A stretch of DNA of 12,679 nt from contig JAICMB010000039.1 of assembly GCA_025929455.1 (NCBI GenBank), forward strand, positions 1 through 12,679, given 5' to 3'. Shown one piece after another: positions 7,441 through 12,679 of the stretch. Each line of letters begins with the position of its first letter. Position 1 is the first letter of the stretch. A program made the translations under genes and the position numbers. The notes under the pieces were generated by a model. The model saw only the letters and a list, made by a program, of their open reading frames with translations, made no database searches and had not been told where the DNA came from. The stretch is from Bryobacteraceae bacterium. GTDB taxonomy: Bacteria > Acidobacteriota > Terriglobia > Bryobacterales > Bryobacteraceae.

Positions 7441-8388
7441 CTACCGGGCCGGGATTCCCCAACAGAACGGGTCGTGCTCGTCGAACAACAGGCAGCTTTC
7501 GGCGGTGATGAAGGCGCTGCCGGTGATGCGCGGATAGACCATGCCGTCGCGGACGATGACAGAGCCTTCGAACAGGCTGCCGGTTATGCTTTCCTGTTTC
7601 CAGACGTCGCCTTCGCGCAGTTTGCCATCGCCATACAGACACGCCAGCTTGGCGCTCGTGCCGGTGCCGCAGGGTGAGCGGTCGTAGCTGCCGCCGGGGC
7701 AGAGCACGAAATTTCTGCTGTGCGTGCCGGGTGTGCGCGGCGGGCCGAACAGCTCGACGTGGTCGATCTCCTGGCCGCTCGCGCCAGCGATGCCCGCCTT
7801 ACGCAGTGCACGGCGGATGCTCCACGCGTAACGGGTCAGCTCGTCGAGCTGACTTAGGTCGAATGCGAACGGGCAGTGCTCGCTGAGGAAGAACCAGTTG
7901 CCGCCCCAGGCGACGTCGCCAGTGACTTCGCCGAAGCCGTCCGTGGTCACGGTCACGCTTTTGTGTAGGCGATAGCTTGCGACGTTCGCGACCGTGACGC
8001 TATTTGCGTCGTGCACCTCCGCATCCACGATGCCGACCGGCGTTTCGATCGCATGCACGCCCGTGCCGATACGGCCGAGGTGAGCGAGCGTGACCGCTAC
8101 ACCGATCGTGCCGTGACCGCACATCCCGAGATAGCCGGTGTTGTTAAAGAAGATGACACCGGCCGCGCAGGCCGGATCGCTGGGCTCCGTAATCAGCCCG
8201 CCGACCATAGCATCGGAGCCGCGCGGTTCGTTCACGACGGCGGAGCGGAAGCGATCGTGCTCATTACGAAAACGTTCGAGGCGCTCTGCGAGATTGCCGT
8301 TGCCGAGCGGGGGGCCGCCCGCGATCACCACGCGCGTAGGCTCGCCCGCCGTATGCGAGTCGACGATGTGAACATGCTGTGCCGCCAT
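7441..8388 (-). CDS. Proline racemase / 4-hydroxyproline 2-epimerase family
   Basis: A 315-residue cytoplasmic enzyme of the proline racemase fold, which inverts the alpha carbon of proline or trans-4-hydroxyproline with two cysteine acid/base residues. Both are present: C90 in G-M-C-G-H-G-T-I-G and C240 in S-P-C-G-T-G-T-S-A. Having both separates it from the trans-3-hydroxyproline dehydratases, which carry Thr at the first position. The opening V-D-S-H-T-A-G-E-P is also typical. Length and the R-G-S-D-A-M region favour a 4-hydroxyproline epimerase over a strict proline racemase, but this needs a phylogeny. The ATG lies 3 bases after the TAG stop of the VWFA gene, so translational coupling is likely. 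None of the later hydroxyproline-catabolism genes (D-hydroxyproline oxidase, deaminase, KGSA dehydrogenase) are in the window. The 51 bases separating it from the sulfatase hold no clear signal. Confidence 0.9.
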   Translation of the reverse strand: MAAQHVHIVDSHTAGEPTRVVIAGGPPLGNGNLAERLERFRNEHDRFRSAVVNEPRGSDAMVGGLITEPSDPACAAGVIFFNNTGYLGMCGHGTIGVAVTLAHLGRIGTGVHAIETPVGIVDAEVHDANSVTVANVASYRLHKSVTVTTDGFGEVTGDVAWGGNWFFLSEHCPFAFDLSQLDELTRYAWSIRRALRKAGIAGASGQEIDHVELFGPPRTPGTHSRNFVLCPGGSYDRSPCGTGTSAKLACLYGDGKLREGDVWKQESITGSLFEGSVIVRDGMVYPRITGSAFITAESCLLFDEHDPFCWGIPAR

Positions 8389-8391
8389 CGG

Positions 8392-9351
8392 CTACGGCAC
8401 CCAGTATCCGTTGCGCGCGTGAATCTCCGCAAGCGGATAACGGCGGCTCGCGATGGCACTGAGTTGCACCCTGATGTGGCGGTAACTGCCGGACACGGCG
8501 CCCTCCGGCTCGTGATACGCGAGAGTGTAGCGCAGGCGAATACGCTCCACCATCTCGTTGAAGGACTGGCCCGCTTCCGAAGACTTCACCGCTTCGCCGC
8601 CCGTCGCTTCCGCAAGATGAAACACATCCGCGGGGGTGAAGTCGGGATTCGTGTAATGGCCGGCCTGGAGCGGCGCCGGACGGATCGCGCGGCCGACTAC
8701 AATCGCGTTCAAACTGGTGTCGGCCTTTTCGAGTTCGCGAATCACTTTGCCGTCGGGCAGCATGTAGCTGATGCTCAGATTGTCGGTGAGGATGAGAATC
8801 GCGCGGCGGCTCTGCGCGGAAGCATGGCGATCCATGTATTCGGCGGAATCGAGCACCGCTTGATTGATCGCGGTGCCGGAACCGACGTCATGCGCGCGCT
8901 CGGCGGTGGAGATCTGGCGTGCGGTTTCGGCGAGGTTATCGCTGAACTCCTGGTGCACTTCGCTGCGCTTTCCAAACACGATGACGGCAACGCGATCTCC
9001 GGCGCTGAGGTGCTTCAGGGCATCGCGGGCGTCCTTGGCGATTTGGTCGAGCCACTTCTGCATGCTGCCGCTCACGTCCAGCAGCAGGATGAGCGACAGC
9101 GGCTGCGCTTCCTGGCTGCACGCCACCAGCGGCTGCACTTTATCCTCGTCCGTGACAACGAAATCGTCTTTGGTGAGGCCGTTGAGAATTTTGCCTTCAT
9201 TGGTGACGAGCGCGTCGACGCGCACGTCAGCGACCGCGGTTTTAAAGACGGGTGTTTCGGACTGCGGCGCTGGCTGTGACGGAGCTGGCGGTGGTGCGGG
9301 CTGCGCCGCGGCGGGCGCTACCATCGAAAAAAGGGCCAGGATGAAGCACAT
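8392..9351 (-). CDS. Secreted VWFA-domain protein, acidobacterial type
   Basis: A 319-residue protein with a hydrophobic signal-like N-terminus ([17 protein letters not shown]), a Pro/Gln-rich linker at about 17-35, a short beta-rich region and a VWFA domain at about 85-270. The metal-ion-dependent adhesion site is complete: D92-V-S94-G-S96, T160 (in SGTAIN) and D190 (in LTDN), so metal-dependent protein binding is expected. The C-terminal R-N-G-Y ending resembles the 'VWFA-related Acidobacterial domain' family (TIGR03436). The chosen ATG at 9351 gives a signal without positive residues; an in-frame ATG at 9417 adds 22 residues including K and R and would look more like a normal signal peptide. 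Either start puts the 5' end inside selB (11 or 77 bases). No Shine-Dalgarno site stands out. It leads the presumed operon with the epimerase and sulfatase. The binding partner is unknown. Confidence 0.85.
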   Translation of the reverse strand: MCFILALFSMVAPAAAQPAPPPAPSQPAPQSETPVFKTAVADVRVDALVTNEGKILNGLTKDDFVVTDEDKVQPLVACSQEAQPLSLILLLDVSGSMQKWLDQIAKDARDALKHLSAGDRVAVIVFGKRSEVHQEFSDNLAETARQISTAERAHDVGSGTAINQAVLDSAEYMDRHASAQSRRAILILTDNLSISYMLPDGKVIRELEKADTSLNAIVVGRAIRPAPLQAGHYTNPDFTPADVFHLAEATGGEAVKSSEAGQSFNEMVERIRLRYTLAYHEPEGAVSGSYRHIRVQLSAIASRRYPLAEIHARNGYWVP

Positions 9352-11200
9352 TATCGCGGGTACGGCGGGGCATATCGACCACGGGAAAACGGCCCTCGTG
9401 CGAGCCTTGACAGGCATCGAAACCGACCGGTTGAAAGAGGAGAAAGAGCGGGGCATCTCGATCGATCTGGGCTTCGCGCACCTCGATCTTGCGACGAACT
9501 TGCGTCTCGGTTTTGTAGACGTACCGGGGCACGAAAGGTTCATCAAAAATATGCTGGCCGGGGCGAGCGGCATCGACCTGGTGCTGTTTGTGATTGCCGC
9601 CGACGAATCCATTAAACCGCAAACGCGGGAACATTTCGACATTTGCAGGCTGCTCGCAATTCCGCGCGGAATCGTGGTGTTGACCAAGGCCGACCTGGTA
9701 GATATGGACATTCTGGAACTCGTGCGGCTGGAAACAGAAGAATTCCTGCGCGGCTCGTTTCTCGAAAATGCGCCGGTGGTGGCCGTGAGCTCGACAACCG
9801 GCGCCGGTCTCGATACGTTGCGTGCGGAGCTGGCGCGTCTCGCCGCGGATGTACACGAGAAGCAGGCGTCGCGATATTTCCGCCTGCCGGTGGATCGCGC
9901 GTTTTCGATGCGGGGATTCGGCGCGGTCGTGACTGGGACGCTGGTGGCGGGCTCAGTGTCGGCGGAGCAGGATGTGGAGGTGCATCCGGGCGGCCGGCGG
10001 CTGCGCGTGCGGGGCGTGCAGGTGCATGGAGAGACAGTCCCGCGTGCGACGGCGGGGCAGCGCACGGCGTTGAACGTGGCGGGTGTGGACGCGGCAGAAT
10101 TGCGGCGCGGGCTGATGCTGGCGGAAGCGGGGCGGTTCAACGCGACGACCGTAGTGGATGCGGCGTTTGAGCTGCTGCCTTCCGCGCGCGCGTTGAAGCA
10201 CCGTGCGCCAGTACATTTTCACGCGCACACTGCGGAGATTGAGGCGGAGGTACGGCTGTTTAGCGGCGCAGCCACCATGAAGCCCGGCACGCGCGGTTTC
10301 GCCCGATTCGCGTTGCGCGAGCCGGCGCAGTTGCTGCCGGGCGACCGGTTTGTTGTGCGGATGTTTTCGCCGGTCGTGACGATCGGCGGAGGCGTAGTGC
10401 TGGATGTAGCGCCACCGCGGCGGGACACGGCGGAGCGGCTGGACAAGTTAGAACGCGGCATAGCGGCGGAGCGCGTGGCGCAGTTCGTGTCTGAAGCGAA
10501 GTACGGCATGAGCACGCCGGACTTGGTGGCGCGCACGGGTCTCACCGAAGCGGAGGTCGTGCACGCGGCTGAACAACCGGCGCTGATCGTGCTGCGGGAG
10601 CCGCATTTCTGGGTGCTGGACCGCACGTGGCTGAATGCGAAACTGGACGCATTGCAGGCGGCGCTGAAGGCGTTTCACCGCCAGAACCCGCTGGCGCCTG
10701 GAATGGCGAAAGAGGAACTGCGCAGCCGCGAGTTGACGGGCGCGCCCGCTTTTCTGTTGGACGCGATTCTGCGGCATGCGCGCACCATCGCTGTGGCGGG
10801 CGACGTGGTCCATCTGACGTCGCATCGCGTCGCGTTAAAACAGGACGAGCAGGACGCGACAGCAGCAATCGAGCGTGCGTTTGAAAGCGCGGGGCTGGCG
10901 GTGCCGGGTACCCACGACGTGCTGGCGAAAAGCGGCGTGGATGCGGCGCGCGCGCGAACGCTGTTGCAAATATTGGTGCGGGAAAAGCGCCTGGTGAAGG
11001 TTTCCGAAGAACTGGTGTTTCACGCTTCCGCGATATTGCAGTTGCGAAATCTTCTCGCGGAGCGCAAAGGAAAGCGTTTCGCCGTCCCGGAGTTCAAAGA
11101 ATGGACAGGTATTTCACGGAAATACGCTATCCCTCTGCTCGAGTATCTTGACCGCGAGCGGTTGACGCGCCGGGACGGCGACAGCAGGATCGTTTTATGA
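9341..11200 (+). CDS. selB: Selenocysteine-specific elongation factor SelB
   Basis: A 619-residue GTPase that delivers Sec-tRNA(Sec) to UGA codons marked by a SECIS hairpin. The G1 loop is G10-H-I-D-H-G-K-T17, G3 is D60-V-P-G-H64 and G4 is T115-K-A-D118; TKAD rather than NKxD is normal for SelB. EF-Tu-like beta-barrel domains follow to about 350. The C-terminal part is made of winged-helix domains that bind SECIS RNA, ending with a typical last one ([14 protein letters not shown] near 588-601). Length is normal. The start is fixed by the N-terminal [11 protein letters not shown]; upstream A-A-G-G-G-C-C-A-G-G offers a modest ribosome site. The neighbours are not selenium genes: selA, selC and selD are not visible, and I saw no selenoprotein gene with an in-frame TGA. 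It is convergent with the DUF1328 gene, 11 bases away. Confidence 0.95.
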   Translation: MKHIIAGTAGHIDHGKTALVRALTGIETDRLKEEKERGISIDLGFAHLDLATNLRLGFVDVPGHERFIKNMLAGASGIDLVLFVIAADESIKPQTREHFDICRLLAIPRGIVVLTKADLVDMDILELVRLETEEFLRGSFLENAPVVAVSSTTGAGLDTLRAELARLAADVHEKQASRYFRLPVDRAFSMRGFGAVVTGTLVAGSVSAEQDVEVHPGGRRLRVRGVQVHGETVPRATAGQRTALNVAGVDAAELRRGLMLAEAGRFNATTVVDAAFELLPSARALKHRAPVHFHAHTAEIEAEVRLFSGAATMKPGTRGFARFALREPAQLLPGDRFVVRMFSPVVTIGGGVVLDVAPPRRDTAERLDKLERGIAAERVAQFVSEAKYGMSTPDLVARTGLTEAEVVHAAEQPALIVLREPHFWVLDRTWLNAKLDALQAALKAFHRQNPLAPGMAKEELRSRELTGAPAFLLDAILRHARTIAVAGDVVHLTSHRVALKQDEQDATAAIERAFESAGLAVPGTHDVLAKSGVDAARARTLLQILVREKRLVKVSEELVFHASAILQLRNLLAERKGKRFAVPEFKEWTGISRKYAIPLLEYLDRERLTRRDGDSRIVL

Positions 11201-11201
11201 G

Positions 11202-11228
11202 TGGCCGGTGCTCAAGCGCGCCGGGCCA
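11202..11228. terminator. Possible hairpin between convergent genes
   Basis: TGGCCGG and CCGGGCCA pair over about 7 bp with one bulged G (11223) and a 12-base loop, between the selB stop and the 3' end of the DUF1328 gene. It has no T-run on either strand, so intrinsic termination is only a possibility. Confidence 0.25.
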
Positions 11229-11379
11229 GACTCATGATCAAGCTGATGATAAACAGCGCCACGAAGATCCAGAATATGACCTTCGCGACTCCCGCGGCCG
11301 CTGCAGCCAGCACGCCGAAACCGAGAATCGCCAAGATAATGGCGCAAATCAAAAAGAAGATTACCCAACCTAGCAGCAT
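11212..11379 (-). CDS. DUF1328 small membrane protein
   Basis: A 55-residue, very hydrophobic peptide (M-L-L-G-W-V-I-F-F-L start) with two transmembrane helices at about 2-24 and 30-50 separated by an Ala/Gly stretch (V-L-A-A-A-A-A-G-V-A-K), ending in S-L-A-R-R-A. The two-helix layout, the A-A-G-V-A-K-V-I-F linker and the length match the DUF1328 / YtjA family, whose function is not established. The start at 11379 is chosen over the ATG at 11406, which would add nine residues not typical of the family, because GGGAG sits six bases upstream. It points away from the MBL gene and towards selB. Confidence 0.85.
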   Translation of the reverse strand: MLLGWVIFFLICAIILAILGFGVLAAAAAGVAKVIFWIFVALFIISLIMSLARRA

Positions 11380-11385
11380 ACGTAT

Positions 11386-11390
11386 CTCCC
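11386..11390 (-). promoter_or_regulatory. Shine-Dalgarno site GGGAG of the DUF1328 gene
   Basis: On the minus strand GGGAG is followed by six bases and the ATG at 11379. It decides the shorter, family-like start. Confidence 0.6.
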
Positions 11391-11481
11391 GCTTATAGGA
11401 CGCCATTTCCCGATCGGCTGTGTCGCAAAATGCGCCGAGCGCACAATCACGTTACAACCTTGCGTTACCCTGACGAGATTC

Positions 11482-12679
11482 ATGGAACTTACGTTTTGGG
11501 GCGCCGCGCGCGCCGTCACCGGATCGATGCATCTGCTCAAAATCGAGGGCGCGCGATACATGCTCGACTGCGGTCAGTTTCAAGGCCGGCGGCGCGAAGC
11601 CGCGGAACTGAACGGCAGTTTTCCGTGCGCTCCGGAGGACGTGTCGGCGGTAGTGGTTTCGCACGCGCACATCGACCACACGGGCGTGCTTCCACTCTTC
11701 GTAAAGGAACGTTTTCACGGGCCGATCTATGCGACGCCGGCAACCGTGGACTTGTGCCGGCCGATGCTGCTCGATTCGGCGCACATACAAGAGAGCGACG
11801 CGGCGTATCTGAACCGGCGGCGGCATCGGCGCAAGGCGATCGGGGTCGAAGACGGTGCCGCGCCGGTCGAGCCGCTGTACACCACCCAGGACGCGGAAGC
11901 GGTGTTTCCGCTGTTCCGCAAAGTTTCGCTGCACGAAAAGACGGAACTGGGTGCCGGTGTGAGGTACGAGCCGTTCGACGCGGGTCACATGTTGGGTTCG
12001 ACATTCGTGTTGCTGCGTGCCGAGGAGCGTGGGCGCGCCGTGCGGCTGCTGTATTCGGGCGACCTCGGGCGGCCGGGGCTGCCGATCATACGTGACCCGG
12101 AACCGCCGCCGGCTGCGGACTATCTGATCCTGGAAAGCACCTACGGCGACCGTTTGCATAAGCCGATTCAGGCCGTCAACGACAAGCTTGCCGAGATCGT
12201 GAAGCGCACCTACGCGCGCGGGGGCAAGCTGATTGTGCCCGCGTTTGCGGTGGGGCGAACGCAGCAGGTCGTGATGACACTGCACGAGCTGGTGGATGCG
12301 AAGGCGATTCCGGATCTGCCGGTGTTTGTGGATAGCCCGCTCGCCTTGGAAGTGACACAGGTATTCCGCAACCACAGTGAAATGTTCGATGGCGAGGCAC
12401 GCGGGTTCTATAAAATCGGCGAAGAGCCGTTCGCGTTTCCGCGTCTGCGATATCTCCGCACCGTCGACGAATCCAAGGCGCTGAACGATTTGCATGGACC
12501 ATATACCGTGATCGCGTCATCGGGGATGTGCGAGTCGGGGCGCATCCTGCATCATTTGAAGAACAATATCGGGGACCCGCGCAACACGGTGCTGCTGACG
12601 GGCTATCAGGCGGAGAATACGCTCGGGCGCAAGATCGAACAGAAGCGGCCGGAGGTGCCGGTCTTCGGCGAGATGATGC
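11482..12679 (+). CDS. MBL-fold / beta-CASP RNase-like protein (3' partial)
   Basis: The first 399 residues of a metallo-beta-lactamase-fold protein of the beta-CASP RNA-processing group (annotated as MBL fold with RNA specificity domain; relatives include CPSF-73-like nucleases). The opening F-W-G-A-A-R-A-V-T-G-S matches the family's first strand. The two-zinc motif is H61-A-H63-I-D65-H66, with further ligands H169 (in DAGHMLGS) and D194 (in YSGDLG). The beta-CASP insert starts near E218-S-T-Y-G-D, and S-G-M-C-E-S-G-R-I-L-H-H at about 347-358 is its late motif. Relatives are about 450-470 residues, so roughly 60 are lost beyond the window edge. Cytoplasmic; no signal peptide. The start is the ATG at 11482 with only a weak GAG upstream. 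The 102 bases to the divergent DUF1328 gene should hold promoters for both, but no convincing -35/-10 pair was found. Confidence 0.9.
   Translation, partial: MELTFWGAARAVTGSMHLLKIEGARYMLDCGQFQGRRREAAELNGSFPCAPEDVSAVVVSHAHIDHTGVLPLFVKERFHGPIYATPATVDLCRPMLLDSAHIQESDAAYLNRRRHRRKAIGVEDGAAPVEPLYTTQDAEAVFPLFRKVSLHEKTELGAGVRYEPFDAGHMLGSTFVLLRAEERGRAVRLLYSGDLGRPGLPIIRDPEPPPAADYLILESTYGDRLHKPIQAVNDKLAEIVKRTYARGGKLIVPAFAVGRTQQVVMTLHELVDAKAIPDLPVFVDSPLALEVTQVFRNHSEMFDGEARGFYKIGEEPFAFPRLRYLRTVDESKALNDLHGPYTVIASSGMCESGRILHHLKNNIGDPRNTVLLTGYQAENTLGRKIEQKRPEVPVFGEMM

Noticed and set aside
8011..9279. Open frame of 422 codons on the plus strand
   Set aside because: It is antisense to the epimerase and VWFA genes, both of which have clear catalytic or metal-site motifs. 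The His/Arg/Ala-rich translation matches no family.
8864..9340. Extension of the selB frame upstream of 9341
   Set aside because: It would add about 160 residues before the G1 GTPase loop, which SelB proteins do not have, and it lies opposite the VWFA domain.
9352..10140. Extension of the VWFA frame far upstream on the minus strand
   Set aside because: The extension is antisense to the conserved GTPase domain of selB and is Ser/Arg-rich with no domain. Only the last part, from the ATG at 9417, is kept as an alternative start.
11392..11397. TATAAG on the minus strand as a -10 box for the DUF1328 gene
   Set aside because: It directly abuts the Shine-Dalgarno site, so transcription would begin within or after it, and the nearest -35-like GCGACA is 23 bases away.
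11452..12495. Open frame of 347 codons on the minus strand
   Set aside because: It is antisense to the MBL/beta-CASP gene, whose zinc motif and beta-CASP motifs are intact; the translation shows no family features.

Overview
The window is GC-rich bacterial DNA, densely coded, with nine genes or gene fragments plus one broken gene. The best taxonomic hint is Acidobacteriota, perhaps a Solibacter/Bryobacter-like lineage. It rests on a secreted VWFA protein of the acidobacterial type that ends in a short R-N-G-Y tail, on Tat-exported sugar isomerase and sulfatase genes, and on the general gene style. This is inference from family knowledge, since no rRNA or marker comparison was possible.

Left part (1-3165, plus strand): a tightly coupled run of two TIM-barrel sugar phosphate isomerase/epimerase genes (the first cut off by the window edge) and a 67K-type signal peptide peptidase SppA. 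The junctions overlap by 4 bases each (ATGA, then TTGA with a TTG start). Next comes a decayed DegT/DnrJ/EryC1 aminotransferase (about 3252-3886) that has lost its PLP-lysine segment and carries a frameshift. It runs into a secreted protein built from three PIG-L (LmbE-like) deacetylase domains (3870-5894).

Middle (5866-9351, minus strand): a likely operon read right to left, comprising a secreted VWFA-domain protein, a two-cysteine proline racemase/4-hydroxyproline epimerase, and a Tat-exported cysteine-type sulfatase. The sulfatase 3' end overlaps the PIG-L gene tail to tail. The VWFA gene overlaps the start of selB head to head.

Right part (9341-12679): selB, the selenocysteine-specific elongation factor (plus); a 55-residue DUF1328 membrane peptide (minus); and a 3'-truncated beta-CASP metallo-beta-lactamase-fold RNase-like protein (plus). 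No tRNA, rRNA, CRISPR array, insertion sequence or phage gene was seen.

Functionally the accessory genes lean towards catabolism of sugars, modified glycans and hydroxyproline-containing material (isomerases, PIG-L deacetylase, sulfatase, epimerase), but no shared pathway is proven. I found no clear new defence or mobile system. The most unusual objects are the triple PIG-L protein, whose active-site residues decay from first to third domain, and the overlapping VWFA/selB starts.
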